Shown here one piece after another: positions 44,885-57,441 of a stretch of DNA of 64,000 nucleotides (the stretch's first letter is position 1; each line of letters opens with the position of its first letter). The notes beneath the pieces are model-generated. The model was not told the origin of the DNA. It did not search any database and was given only the letters and a program-made list of their open reading frames with translations. The translations under genes and the position numbers were made by a program. Source of the stretch: Siniperca chuatsi (taxonomy: Eukaryota > Chordata > Actinopteri > Centrarchiformes > Sinipercidae); assembly GCF_020085105.1 (NCBI RefSeq), contig NC_058046.1, positions 17,570,675 to 17,634,674 on the forward strand, in the 5' to 3' direction.

Positions 44885-44924
<40 letters not shown>
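44885..44924. repeat. (TG)n microsatellite
   Basis: About 20 uninterrupted TG units. Confidence 0.95.
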
Positions 44925-44925
<1 letters not shown>

Positions 44926-46639
44926 TAGGAGTGTATATGCAAGTATGACTGCATGTGCAAACGGCAGGTGGCCACTTCAGAAAGACACTGTGTGCTCAGC
45001 CGCTCTGTTTTGGTAAATTGCTGTATGTAGCCTATACGTTCAGTTTTTTGTCTCATAATCTATGGTATGGGAAATACAAAAGCATTTGGAGATTACAAGT
45101 AGAGGATGTGAGAAAAGCGTCCCATTCAAACCCTCTGATGCCACAGATACACTGAATGTGTCTTATGCAACCAAGGGCAGCAGGGTGTTCAAATCAGTCG
45201 TCTTTGGAAGGTAAATGAGGAAGAAGAGAAGGCCATTCTGGTTTATCTGAGTGTATCAGGAGCTGGAGATAGCCCCAGTGGTGTGTTATCCAAGAAGTCA
45301 TTTACTTCATTAACCCAGCCATCACTGAGGCCTCAGTAATCAACCTTGTCACACGTCCCATTAACTTCTCACTCTATCAGCATGGCCCTTGCTCCTACCG
45401 ACACACACAAATGTACACAGATGCACTTTTGTTACGCACATCTGTATCTGCAACACACAAGTGCACGTTATCACACACACAATTGCATGTTCCTTGCGTG
45501 CTTTCACTGTTTTACTCACAGCAAAGACCTTTTCTCCTGCACGCACACATACACACTCTCTCTCAGCTAACCCCATTACCTCTGACAGTCCCAGGGGTCT
45601 CTCAGCTCTGATGAACCCTCTGCTGCCCTATGAGATTAGTGGACTCCCTGAGAAAAGCCCTTCATTGATTGAACGTGAGTCTCTCCTGCTCACAATGTCA
45701 GCTCAAGGTTAGCACGTTGACTCTCACCGCTCTCTTTCCCGGCGCAGTCAAGTGCTGTAGCTTTGTTATGAATATCAGTGTGTCATTATTATTCTAGCTC
45801 TGCTGACTCCACTGCTTATATTATTCATAGAGACAACAAACCAATTATTGACATTCACCTTCAGAGTCTTTTCTTCCTCTCTCAGTCTTTCCCTCCAGTG
45901 GCCCCACTTAAAACATTTGCCAAAGCATTTATTAATTGTTAAATAATTTTCTCTCCTTCACCTCTTCATCTCAATCTCTCAATCTCTTTTCTTCCTATCG
46001 ATGAAACCACAAAGGAACTGTTGCCACATAAAAGCTTTAGCATTTGGTAAAGTGGTTTGAATGAGATTCACTTTTATGTATTGCAAATCAGGCACAGGGA
46101 AGCATTTACTTTGCGTCCCACTTGAGGGAATGAAGATCTTCCAGACAAAAAGGCAGGGAGAGATGAAGGAATGGGGGCAGTTCTCAGTCTGTAAGAGAGA
46201 GTTAGATAAATGGCTGATTGATCTTTTTGTGTTGAACTTGATGAACATGAATGATGCACCAGATTTCCTGTAGCGGTGAATAGAGATGAAAGGATTATCT
46301 AGATATTCAGATCATTCAGGCAGGAACGTTGCCCTGTACTGCTGTCTCTTTCCTCCCCATCATAATTCAATATTTACAGTTTAAGCTGGGAAACTGCTCC
46401 CTCTTGGCTGCCTGTATCTGGTATCCATGGCAACAGATTCGAGAACAGAGTGCCGTCTGTATGTGTCCGTGTGTGTGTGTGTATGTGTGTGCATGTGTGC
46501 CTGTGTGTAATGTTTACTGATACACTGCAATTGATGGGTTGTTGGGGAGCAGCTGTTGACCTCTCACTCTCATGGGTCTCTTTGTATTCTTGCACACATC
46601 TTAAATCAATAGACACACATGAATGTGAACACACACACA

Positions 46640-47000
46640 CACAATTTTGTTATTCTGTAGTTGTGGGGTCTTAAAATTTCTTTTAGAGTCAAATTATATT
46701 TCTCTTCACCAAAACCCTAAAGTCAACCCCCAAATTAACCCAAATTTAAATGTAGCCTTAACTTAAAACCTCAAACCTGAGCTTAATTTTAACGCCCATG
46801 TAGAGCTCAGCTTAACCCTAAACCCAGTTGTAACTCTAGTACTTTATTGAACCTCAGTGAAATAACCCAGAAATAACTTAAAAGCAAGGACCAATAATAA
46901 CGTTATTATCATTTTGTAAGTTTTTTTCTCAACTTACTATCATTGTCAAGACATTTGGTCCTCATAAAGATAGAAGTAAAATGCACACAGACACACACAT
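46640..47000. repeat. dispersed repeat between CA arrays
   Basis: Opens with GTTGTGGGGTCTTAAAATTT, passes through AACCCTAAACC-like text and closes with ATTTGGTCCTCATAAAGATA followed by CA units. This framed structure occurs widely in fish genomes as a dispersed repeat. It has no ORF. The CCCTAA-like words are imperfect and are not a telomere array. Confidence 0.5.
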
Positions 47001-47612
47001 GCAATGTAATACAATACTGGCCCAATGCCCATAGGTGGAGAAATGAGCAAATAGGCAATAAAGAGTTGCTGTGGCATTGTTATGAAAACACTCCCGAAGA
47101 AACAGAGACTCTAAATAAAATACACACACACTTATACCCGCGTGCATAAACACACATACATACACACGTATAAACATAACACGTTTGTAAATCTAGTCAA
47201 TGTGCCACAGCAGGGGAAGAGAAACGCAACAACACCCAAGCCACTGATCTTTAACTACAAGTTTGAAACTGTGCTGAGTGTGTACATGCTACTAAGCACA
47301 TAATCACAAATACCGCCCCGACTAATGAAATACCTCCAAGTGGGCGCACACACATCCACATACACACGCCAGAGATGAGTAACAGCTAGTAACAGTGGGG
47401 CACCACGAGAGAAAGGTCATCTGACCTAATTTGCATTGCTTGTTAATGTTAAAGGATGTTTTCCATACAAGGAAGGTCAAGGTTTGCATGGAGACACGAT
47501 ATAAACATTACTTCTGACAATGATGAATTAATGGAACAACTGTGGCTTGTTCAAGGTTGGTTGATGTGGGTTTTCCACTGTGCTGTAATTTGACATATTA
47601 AGGGGAAAGCAC

Positions 47613-47615
<3 letters not shown>

Positions 47616-47657
<42 letters not shown>
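47616..47657. repeat. (CA)n microsatellite
   Basis: About 21 uninterrupted CA units. Confidence 0.95.
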
Positions 47658-47659
<2 letters not shown>

Positions 47660-48899
47660 TCCACAGTTTAATCCACCTTTATTCATCCACTCACACACCC
47701 TCCTTGTCTTCATTTGAAGCTAATATGTTGGCGGAGTGTGTTGTGGCAACTTTTGTTTCACTGAACACACGTTAAATTGGACTTAATTATACTGTGCCTG
47801 TCAAACAACATCAACTCAAGTCAAGAAGTTGTGGTTTATGGGCAAACCATTTCCTATTAAGACAAAGGTGTTAAACTTTATTTATAGGTTAGCCCACAGC
47901 TTTGCAAAATGTTTCGTGTCATAACTCCCTCGAGGATGTGCAAAAGAACATCTGATAAGATTTATGTATTTAGTTATAACTCAGCAGACATTTACATGGC
48001 TGTCTATTGCAGATGAGGAGAGTGGAACCACTGATCATTTTCTTTCTTATATTTTAAATCCATTCTCTTTGAATTGGAGGAAAGCTGATATAGCTGTAAG
48101 TGTTTATAACCTATTTATCAGAATAATCTGCAATAAGAGAAGCTGTTTTAGATTTTATTCATCCATTTTATTTATTTATTTTGAAGAATTTTAATCTACT
48201 GTGAATCTGTTAGATTCAATATTATTTATATTAATATTTTAGCAATCATACTTACTCCTTTTGATCTTGTTTTGTGAAGCTTAATTATTCTATTCATATT
48301 TGATCTAATTCATTGTAAATCTGTAACAGAATGTATAATCCGAAATTAAGTGAGGCCCTTTCCTGGTTAAATAAAACAGTAAAATTGAATTTTTCCTCAT
48401 TTTCTGGGAGGTGCCTGGAACTTTAATAAGAAGGGCCATGGGTGTTCACTTGGAGTCTGGTAGGCTATACTCTCTGGTATTAGACCATTATCTGGTCAAA
48501 TTGGCTGCAAAGTGGCTTAGAGACTGACCCAAACCAGACTGACCAGGGCTCAAGCCTGAGTTGACAAGCTCAACATCTGTTGACAAAGTTTAATATAATG
48601 TCTGTAAGGCAATCAGATATTTCATTTTCGTTATTTCACGCCTTATTTTAAACCAAGATTAAATATTTATAATGACACTTTTATCCAATAAATATTTAGC
48701 CTATGTTAAAATAACTATTTCAGTGTCACACTCAATAAAAGTTCTATTTGCAGGCATGTATCTGAACCTGTTGAAAAAAGTGCAAAACATCAATCTGTCC
48801 TCACAGCAGTGTGACTCAGTCAAAACAACTAGCCTTTTGCCAGAAGTTACTTTCCCCCTTTGCATTACAGTCCCACAGGAGAAGGAATTGGGAATTAAG

Positions 48900-49062
48900 G
48901 GGAAGGTTGCAAAAGGAGACGCGCTATGCGCGTGTGCTGCCAGGTGGAGGCGATGTCGCTCTTCCTCTCCTCTGCTCGGCTCGGCCAGCGCTTTCAGTCT
49001 GCTGGGTGAGATCATTACCAGACACCAGGCTCCGGGACCTGACATTCACCGATCGGAAAAGC

Positions 49063-49121
<59 letters not shown>

Positions 49122-49774
49122 ACTGATCCGATGCAACCGACGAGGAAAAGCGACCTAAACCACCGTCTCCTGCCTCGGCTCCCCAGTCTCCTGTAGGCTA
49201 CCGACGGCTGAAAGCGCGGTCTTGCCGCTGACATTTTCCCGCTGGATTTTGGGTTGTAGTCGGATGCGGTCTTGTTTTGACTGCAGTAATAGTCCTACTC
49301 CCCCCTCCTCCCCTACCAACCGAGTAGCGGATTTGCGAGGGATCTCAGCGCTGTGCAGCTCCCCGAGTGACCAGCGATCCTGCAAGGCATCGGAGACGCA
49401 CTCTGCGCCGCCGCGGCTCTCCACCACACGAGTCAATCCGCAAGAGCCTCTAAAGATCTTATTTCTGTGAGGAATTGGACAGAAGCGCCAAGTTTCAGAT
49501 TGGATTTTTTTCCTGTGCAGCTACCTTGCTTCTGTCATCAGATCGGCTGCAAATCCTATTTTCGCTTTTTTTCTGTCCAAAGCACCGTTGACGCCATTTT
49601 CCTCGGGGTTTTCTGTCAAAAATATATATACATATATTCTGGCACCGCTTGACAGCTCCCCAGGAGGCTGTCATCCCATCCGTCGCTTGTGTAAAATGTG
49701 TCTAAATGGATTGTAAATGATCTTGATAAAATATTTACACGTTAGAGCCGAGTGTGTGACAACATTAGACATGG
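48900..49774 (+). other. setbp1: setbp1 leader exon and promoter region
   Basis: A GC-richer block than its surroundings, ending in a strong splice donor (ATGG/GTAAGT, exon end 49774). It contains a (GA)n tract and no long open frame of its own kind; ORFs crossing it are repeat-driven. It is placed as the 5' leader of setbp1 because the next recognisable acceptor on the strand opens the setbp1 coding exon. The 5' limit is a guess. Confidence 0.55.
49074..49119. repeat. (GA)n tract in the setbp1 leader region
   Basis: About 23 GA units inside the presumed leader or core promoter. Confidence 0.95.
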
Positions 49775-51383
49775 GTAAGTAGCGCCGGTTGACTGGCCAC
49801 ATTCCACACCTGAATACACCTCTCCTGCAAATGTGTTAATGTTTTTATTAATGTTATTAGCTGCTGTGTGTGTGTGGGTCTGCTTTTTATGTTTGCTTTT
49901 CACATGCCACCTTAACCTATGTAGTCTTTTATATTATGTCTGTGCCATTTGTATTATTTAACAGACATGATATAAAAGACATGGCTTGTTGTCACATACC
50001 AACAAATTCGACTAAACACACGCACGCGTGCACATAGGCCTACTCACACCACCACGCACACATACTCGATACTCGCAGGTAACCAACAGGCCACCCCAAA
50101 CAATGCTTTACCACGCAGCCTCTATCCAATATTACTGTGTAATACCTTGGTAATTAGGTGGCAGTAAGATAAAACAGCTAATTAGGTCAATGGGATGAAG
50201 TGGCCACTACACATTGATCAAGCAGCAGCTCACCCACTGCTGTTCAAGCTCTTAGTTCACATGTTTTTCTACTGGGGTGGACCGCCTTCATCTTCATTGA
50301 CATTGATAGTCCATCACATAGCATCACAGTCTGTGACATGCAGCAAGCAGATGGTTGTTACTCCTTCAGTCTGTCATGAGTTATGTCACATTTAACTGTA
50401 TCTTATCGAATATTTGAAATAGTTGGTTGGATGTGCTTTTTCTACATGTTCTGGTCAAGTTACAGATGCTGGAGAGGGACAAATGTCACAAGAATGATGC
50501 CAAGTGCTGTGGAGGTTGCAGGTTGAGGCACACTCAGTATGCAAGGAGTGTGTTTAATTTCTCACTTTGCCTTCATTCTGGTTTATTTTTCATTTGTAGC
50601 ACAACATCCACACATGCTGCTGTAGCATCAGTACAGAGATGCCAGCATACATACAAATGTGGCTTCCATATTGCATGTAGTGGGATTGGTGGAAGCCAGC
50701 GCTACTCCACTCTGGTTGCATTTATCAGTAGCTGATCAGTTTCACATGGGCGTCAGAAACAGCATGGCCAAAAGTGATGGCTACGCGTTTGCTGTGTGGA
50801 GGAAGGTGAGGGCTGAAAGTGAATGGCAGTATGCCACTGTTATCAGCAGCCCCCAGAAACCTCAGTCACAGCCACAGCACCTGAAGATAAATAGACAAGC
50901 CTGAATGAGTCAGGGGAAGTGTGGAAAAATGGCCAGGTCTCTAGGATATATGGGAATGAAGGCGTGGAAATGAGCTCTGGATAAAAAGAAGAACAAGGGC
51001 AATTGTAAGAGAAGTGCGTGACTAGGTGGAAAGAAATTGGGTTGAGGGATGGATAATTGAGGTGATTCAGACTCAGATGGAACCATCGATCTTGTCTTGT
51101 TAACAGGTTTGGAGGAGTTGAAACTCTGGCAGCGTTTTTGTGGCGTAAAAAGTATTAAGCAGGCTATTAAAACACAATGAGATGCCCATGCCACCTTTAA
51201 ATTAAAGCACAAGAAATCGATTAGGTGTATCCCCTTCTGAGCTGGATACCTCGGGTCGAAATAGGATCACAGAGAGGGGGAGGAGGGAATGTGAACGGGA
51301 TCCAAGGACAAATCTAACTGTTGGCAGGCTCTCTTAACAGAATATCAGCACTGGAGCACCTTTTGGCAGAGCACACAGAAATA

Positions 51384-51398
51384 GGGAGGGAGGGAGGG
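51384..51398 (+). other. G-quadruplex motif
   Basis: Four GGG runs separated by single A residues, the opening of a 130-bp purine-rich tract. Confidence 0.7.
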
Positions 51399-54358
51399 AT
51401 AGGTAGGAGGTGGAGGGTAAAGGAAAGAGGTATCACAGAGAAGAGGGGAGAGAACAGAGGTTGGGGGGGAGTGAGGTGAGGGGAAGGAGGAAGACAGTTG
51501 GGGAGAAGGGGAGGTGTTTTTGCTGACAGCCATTTTGTGGCTTCTGCTGCAGTTAAAATGGTTTAACATTCATCTGCTTCTACGGGGTAGTTAGGTGAGG
51601 ATGGTTTTAGTGCTACCTGGCATATGGCTCATCCAGAGGAGTGTGTGCGTATGTGACTGCACAGAGCGGCTGCAAGGCCATCATTTTCTATTATGGCTGT
51701 CCCACACATGGTACTTTATGATTGTCCTTCTAGCTGCCCTATAGCTGAACACATGCTTGTGCCATCCGCGCTGAACTGCGGAGAGAAAAGGTTTTATTGT
51801 GTATTTCATATCCAAATAGAAGTTCATAATGGTCACTTAAAAAACAGAATATGCTCTTTGATGTGGACAGGGTAAAAAGATGGCTTCCTTCACCTTGCTC
51901 TGCTCGGAGGCAGGGGACTAATAGACTTCCAGTTTGAAAACCCATGCTCGTGCCCACTGGATTTGGAAGTACTAGAAGGCTGGGGCCATTCCTTTTGATT
52001 TGTCTCCAACCAAAGATTGGATCCTTCTAGAAACATTGGTTTACGTGATTGCCCCTTCACTAGAGGGCTGGAATAAAAGAGAAAAGAGATAAATGAAAAA
52101 TGAAAACGGCAGACAGACAGTGTTCATCATCCCTCTGAGATACTCATCTACAGCCAGGGATGGCCGAGCCTCTACTACACTCTCACTTCAAAGAAAAGGA
52201 GGAAAAAAAAGACTCTTCACCTTGTGCAATCACACGGGCGTTTGGTGTTCTTGTGGATGTGTGAATCTGTGAGCCTGTGTGTGTGTGTGTTCGCATCTGT
52301 CTGTATGTGTGTATGAGCTATTTGTGAGTCCACCTCAAGCACTGGGCTGCTGGGTATGTAGCCTTAAAAGGTTGTGTTTCTGCTGCCATCTCTCTCCCTC
52401 TCTCTGTGTTTCTCACTCATACTCTGACTTTGCCTACCTCTGTTTTATCTGTGTGTCTGTATCATTCACCATCTCTGTTTTGTCCATCTGTATTCCATTA
52501 TCGATGCTTTATCATAATTGTTTTCAAAGGACAAGGAAAAATGATGGAGTGTCTCATTCAAAGCCTTTCACATCCAGCACGGGGAATGACCTTATGCTAT
52601 TTGAGAGGGAAGCTGGTTAGCACTGGTAGTTTTGAGAACATAATAAAGCTATTTATGCAGTGAGTCTGGCCTCTCACAATCACCCTGCTGTCTGAGGCTG
52701 GTCGAGGTGTGTATGTGTGTGTGTGTGTGTGTGTCAGTGTGTTTGTGTGTGTAAGGGAGAGAGAGAGGAGAGAGGAGGCAGTGAGGCTCAGGCTAGGCGA
52801 GGGAGGCCCAAGGAGGGGTCAGTCTTACATAAACTCTCAGCCTGTCTGCCAGTAACAGAGAACTAACACAGCTTAGGGCACCGAGCAGGGAGGGAGGAGG
52901 AATAGTCATGACCCAGCTAAGTAGTTTACACAGTAATGGCTCAGAATGAAGATTGTACTAATGTATGACGCCATTTTGTTGTCATACTGGCTTATAGTTG
53001 TGAGGGAGTACTGAGACTTAAGAGCACCACCCAAAGTGGTTTCTTATTGATGTGTGTGTGATGTTGTGGTTGGCAGCTGTCTCTTTTTCCTGTCATTGTC
53101 CTCAGTCACATGACAGACAGGGTGGCTTTCACACATGCCATGAGGGCGAGTCACCAAGCTGACATTAGGGACTGGGAGGACCAAACATGGTAATGCGGGC
53201 ACTGTACGATCAGGTTGGGAGGAACCTGGACTCACTATCTTTTGGCTATCCCTGTGAAACTTCAAACTTTGAATAATTTAAATACTTCAAAGTTATTTAT
53301 TTTGCATGTTTTAGCCCATTAAATGCAAATCATCTATACTGTACATTACTGCTGACCATTTTCTGAAGCCTACCATAAGTTTTTCCAGGCAGCCAGTGGT
53401 TTCCATTTATTTTAATGGGATATGAAAATCATATTGCAGAGATTGTCCTAAGATAGGTAATCCATCATTTAGCCTCCTTTATTTATGTGTCAGTGTTACT
53501 GATTAATGTAACCCTTGTCGTTGCATGGTTATGCAGTGAGCAGGGTCTGTTTTGAGGATTCTTTTTAGTGGAAAAGTAAAATTAAGGAGGCTCTGACATC
53601 TGAGATTTTAGACAAAAACCACTGCACTCAAAATCTGTGTTGTCTTGAAATCAAACTCAAAAGACAAACAATAACAGTGTAGGAAGAATAATGAGAATTT
53701 GGTAGTGTCTTGCATTAAATAGGTTGCTGTTGACCAGATAACTTTAAAATCTCACCTTTGAAAGATTTCCTGAAGGCAATAAACAGCAAGGAATAATTTT
53801 CAGAACAGTCCCTCCTCAGAAATGTATTACCATGTGAAAATAATGTGACTATGGCATAAAAATAAAGCAGACTAAAGACTCCAGCAAGTTATGCAAGTTC
53901 CTTTTCATACTGCACTTAATGAATGAAAATCAATCAAACCAGGAAGGAAGGAAATCAATGTGAAAACGTATTAGTTTGCTTTGGAAAATGGTTGGCAGTG
54001 TAAAGTCTGCCGTGTAGAGTATAAGCGATTTGGAGTTCATAAGCTTAAACATGCAAAACCACTCTTATGATCCTTTAACTCTTTTTCATATTTACCACCA
54101 CAGGGCTACCAGAACCTACATCAATAACCCGTATGAGTCAGCTTTGAAAGACTGTGGTTTGTGATTGGCAAACTTTACGGCCAAAGAGAGGGTTCGTAGA
54201 AAAGTTTAGAAACATTTTTATTTAATCTTGCAAATGCAGAAGAAAAATGTCTAACCATTGACTTTGACCTCAGGGTTGGACACTGTTTGTGTGCTGTCTT
54301 ACACTGACAAGTTTGTTGAAATACTGCTGTGGATTATGATTATTCAATCACACTGTAA

Positions 54359-54524
54359 GGCCTGGTGGTGTAATGGTTAGCACTATTGCCTTATAACAAG
54401 AAGGTTCTGGGTGCAAGTGGTTTCTCCAGGTTTCCTCCCTCACTGCAAAGACATGCAGGTTAGGTTAATTGGTGACTCTAAACTGCCTGTAGGCGCGTAG
54501 TGTGAATGGTTGTCTATCTCTGTG
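54359..54524 (+). mobile_element. SINE-like repeat with tRNA-like head
   Basis: Starts GGCCTGGTGGTGTAATGGTT (A-box-like), then AAGAAGGTTCTGGGTGCAAG (degenerate B-box), CAAAGACATGCAGGTTAGGT and TTAATTGGTGACTCTAAACT. The order matches a very common fish repeat. The copy is internally deleted. Confidence 0.6.
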
Positions 54525-55732
54525 GAGGTGGGTAATTCTATATTATCCACCTGAGGTACAAGGTTTATATGCTGTAAACCTTTTGTGCTCTCTGGTCATA
54601 GTAAGTCTGCAAAAGGCAGTAAGCTTTTATTTGAGCCATGTCCGCAGGTAGTGGTCTAGTCTGGGTTCACCTCAGTGTAAAAGGTGTCCGTTTAAGCTCA
54701 GTGTGTGAGACAGCATTCCCCACTTCCAGCTCAGTCATGCCTCATGTCATATTGACTGATGGGATTCCCTGGAGCTGTAGTGAGAAGTGTAGTCCAGTCA
54801 ATGTTTGTTTTGGTTGCTTTCTGTTTATACGCCTGTATGTAAGTCAGCTCGTATAAGTGCATGTGCATGTATGTGTATTGATGTAAGTATGCAATATATA
54901 ACTGTGCCTGCATATGCAATGATGAAAAAGGAAAACTTGAATCCTCTGACAAATGGCTACCACAGCCTTCACTCTAGAAAGCAGAAATAGCAGCAGGGGT
55001 GAAGAAGTGTAGTCGGTGACAGCAACACTGTCATTTGTATGTGTATTTATGTGCATAAGTGTATGGAGTTTTTCATGCATGTGTATATCAATGCCACTGC
55101 ATGCGTGTGTAAAACAGTTCAGACGCTGGTTTTTCCAGACCAGCTCGTAAACCACATCTGGGGAAAGAATTTAGATTCCTTCCCTCCATCTTTCTCTGCT
55201 GCCTTCCCTTTTCCCCATGTGTGATTCCCTCCCTCCTTCCCTGCTCTGGTGAAAAGAAAAAAACAGAAGTCAGCTTCTTTCATTTTTTCTGTCTTGTGTC
55301 CTCAGGCTAACTTCAACCTGGTTTTAAAGCAGAGAAGAGGAATGTCTTATTTTGCACTGATCACTCTAGTGTCTGCATGGCTCTGCTTCAGATCTGGGGA
55401 TAGAAGGAGGGATGAAGGGAGGGAGAGAAGATTAGCAATAAGTGAATAAAGAAGAGAGTAGGGAGAGAGGAAGGCAAGTGGTAGTGGGTGTGAAAAATGT
55501 GTTTGTTTATACAAGGTACAAAATGCAAATGAGAGTGTGGCAGCATGCCTCCACAGCTCTGTGATGAGCTTGTGTGTTTGTCTTCATACATAACAGGCAG
55601 CTAATGATGTTGATGAAAGCTGACAGGCCTGTGCTGAGAGGTAGCACTGGAATGGAAGCTATGGGGATGACAGGACTCTGTTTCAGTCTCCCTTCTTTTC
55701 CTAATCATATCATTCACCTGCTCTCTCCGCAG

Positions 55733-56325
55733 ACTGTCCCTGGCTTCGCTGTGTTCCTGTGGGACAACCAACCCAACCCCAGTAGCTGATTGACAACAAC
55801 CAACCAGCCCGACAGACTACTGTTCTTTATTTTCCTATTGGCTGGCTGCCACAGCTTCCCCCATCCTGACTGGCTCTGGCGGGAGCGTGGATGGAGCCAA
55901 GGGATCTGGTTGGCTCGGCCCGACCCAAAGAGGCGGAGTTACAGGGAGGCAGGGTGGGGCCAAATGAAGAGCACCAGCAAGGAACAGGGGGCATCGGTTT
56001 GGCACGCAGTGATGATGTGATTAGCGGTGCCATCAGCGAAGGGGAGGGGCTAGAGGAGCAGGGGGAGGGGCTTCTGGAGGAGCAGGAGTTCTCCATCAAG
56101 GAAGCAAGTTTCCAGGAAGGAAGTCTAAAGCTGAAGATCCAGACCACCAAGCGCACCAAGAAGCCCCCCAAGAACCTTGAGAACTACATTTGCCCACCGG
56201 AGATCAGGATGACCATCAGACCTCCAGTTGGAGAGGGCAAAGGGGGGCGGCAGGGACGAACAGGAGGCGGGGCAGGAGCAGGGCGGGGCCAGAAAGACGA
56301 AGAACGAGGACCCCCCAGAAAAAGG
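55733..56325 (+). CDS. setbp1: SET-binding protein 1, first coding exon (start codon 55891)
   Basis: Setbp1 is a large nuclear, AT-hook, chromatin-associated protein that binds SET; the human protein has about 1600 residues, so only the N-terminus is here. The exon runs from an acceptor (CCGCAG/ACTG, 55733) to a donor (AAAAGG/GTAAGT, end 56325). Coding from 55891 gives 145 codons in frame to the donor. It starts MEPRD (human MESRE), with an in-frame TGA at 55867 upstream. Residues about 65-110 carry [43 protein letters not shown], the conserved SETBP1 N-terminal block. ASH1L has a related block but reads YVCRPAI, so SETBP1 is preferred. The following part is Gly/Arg-rich. The rest of the gene lies beyond the right edge. 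The first 158 nt of the exon are 5' UTR. Confidence 0.87.
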
Positions 56326-57441
56326 GTAAGTCGCCATCCCTGGAAATACTGCCACTTATGTGTGCTTTTAGTAGGTGTGTAGTATGTCATGTACAGTATG
56401 TTTGAGTTTTCACCGAGAGAAAAACTCCTTCTTTCTATCTCAACATCTCTAACTTGACTGCTCCCTCTCTCATATACTCCACCTCTTTCTGTACCTCTCT
56501 CTCTCAGTAGCTTGTTTCCCTGCTTGGTTACACAGGGTCAAAGTTTGCTGCGTAATTGAAACCAGTCATGGCTAGCTGAGATCACACAGTGACACACACA
56601 CACACAAGCACACAACACACACACTCACATAGGAGCTGAGAATAGGGCTGACATAAGCAAGTGACAGCTGGTGTCTGCTCTCTCCATTTGTGGTCATATA
56701 CAAAGAGACCTTTCCTGTCTCCTCTCCTGTCCTCTCCTCTCCTGTCCTCTCCTCTCCTTTAATGAAATCAGCTCTTGTGGGACACGCCCCTTCAACCCCC
56801 TCCTCCATCACACCCTTTACACACTACATTTGTGTTTGGTGTGTGTGGCACTGTGTATGTACAGGTCCTTTGGGGAATCTAGTGTTTGCAGTGTGTGTTG
56901 ACCTACACAGTGGTGTGTGTGTCCAAACCTGACAGCCATCTCGATGTCACAGACCTCGACAGGCCCAGAAGGAGCGAATACGTCATGTTGTCAGCATGAT
57001 TCTGGGCTGTGTTTTGTTCTGTTGTGCTTCAGTCTTGTGGTTTTAACTTAAATTCAAGGGGCTCATGAGGTAATAGAGCTGCATGATTGTTATTCTTAAC
57101 CAATAACCTAGTCTTGCATGGTCAGATATATCTCCACTCTATGTCTGTGTTCTCGAGGGGCCTGTTGCAACCTCAAAAAAATGTAATTTCAAAAACCAAT
57201 CAGCTTCATCAAAGATAAGTGTAAGTGAGGGAAATTTGCACATGACTAATCAGACATATAAAAACACCACTTTTATACAGAAAATCATCTAATTTTCTCA
57301 AAGAGATGTGGTTTCTAAAATCAGGTAATGACAGGAAATACAGTAGTCAGCCAATTAGAGCAAGCATGCAGCTCATCCTCTCAGGCTACCTGTAGTCTCA
57401 TGAAGCCAGCAGTATACAGATGTATTGTACATACTTTACAT

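Larger units (their letters stand above)
41561..48900. other. intergenic region cdk7/LINE to setbp1
   Basis: About 7.3 kb without a recognisable gene on either strand. It holds the simple repeats and the dispersed repeat listed separately, an AT-rich part near 41600-42300, and unique-looking stretches around 44390-44840 and 45240-45850. Near 47960-48380 the sequence ends CCTGGTTAAATAAA, which resembles LINE tails in fish, but I cannot assign it. Confidence 0.65.
49775..55732 (+). other. setbp1 intron 1
   Basis: About 6 kb without a recognised exon. Contains a short G-quadruplex motif, a purine-rich tract near 51380-51515, several short TG runs and a SINE-like repeat, listed separately; otherwise nothing identified. 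Confidence 0.55.
49771..55785 (+). other. upstream ORF spanning the setbp1 leader splice
   Basis: ATG at 49771-49773 plus one G, spliced to 55733, reads [18 protein letters not shown] and stops at TAG 55783-55785: 18 codons. The ATG is in a strong context (G at -3, G at +4) and the stop is 105 nt before the main ATG. This holds only if these two exons are joined directly, which is inferred. Confidence 0.5.

Noticed and set aside
46700..46830. Interstitial telomere array (CCCTAA words)
   Set aside because: The words are scattered and imperfect and sit in a dispersed repeat framed by CA units.
48672..49196. A 174-codon open frame before setbp1
   Set aside because: It is kept open by the (GA)n tract (Arg-Glu repeat) and has no recognisable domain; it overlaps the presumed leader.
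49771..49774. This ATG as the true setbp1 start
   Set aside because: Joined to the next exon it meets a stop after 18 codons, in a different frame from the conserved setbp1 block, which opens at 55891 with an MEPRD start like the human protein.
54359..54430. A functional tRNA gene
   Set aside because: Only A-box- and B-box-like words are present; no cloverleaf closes, and the following text is the body of a known type of dispersed repeat.
55891..56325. ASH1L instead of SETBP1
   Set aside because: ASH1L shares [13 protein letters not shown] but then has VCRPAI and lacks KIQTTKR; the window reads ICPPEI and KIQTTKR as SETBP1 does.
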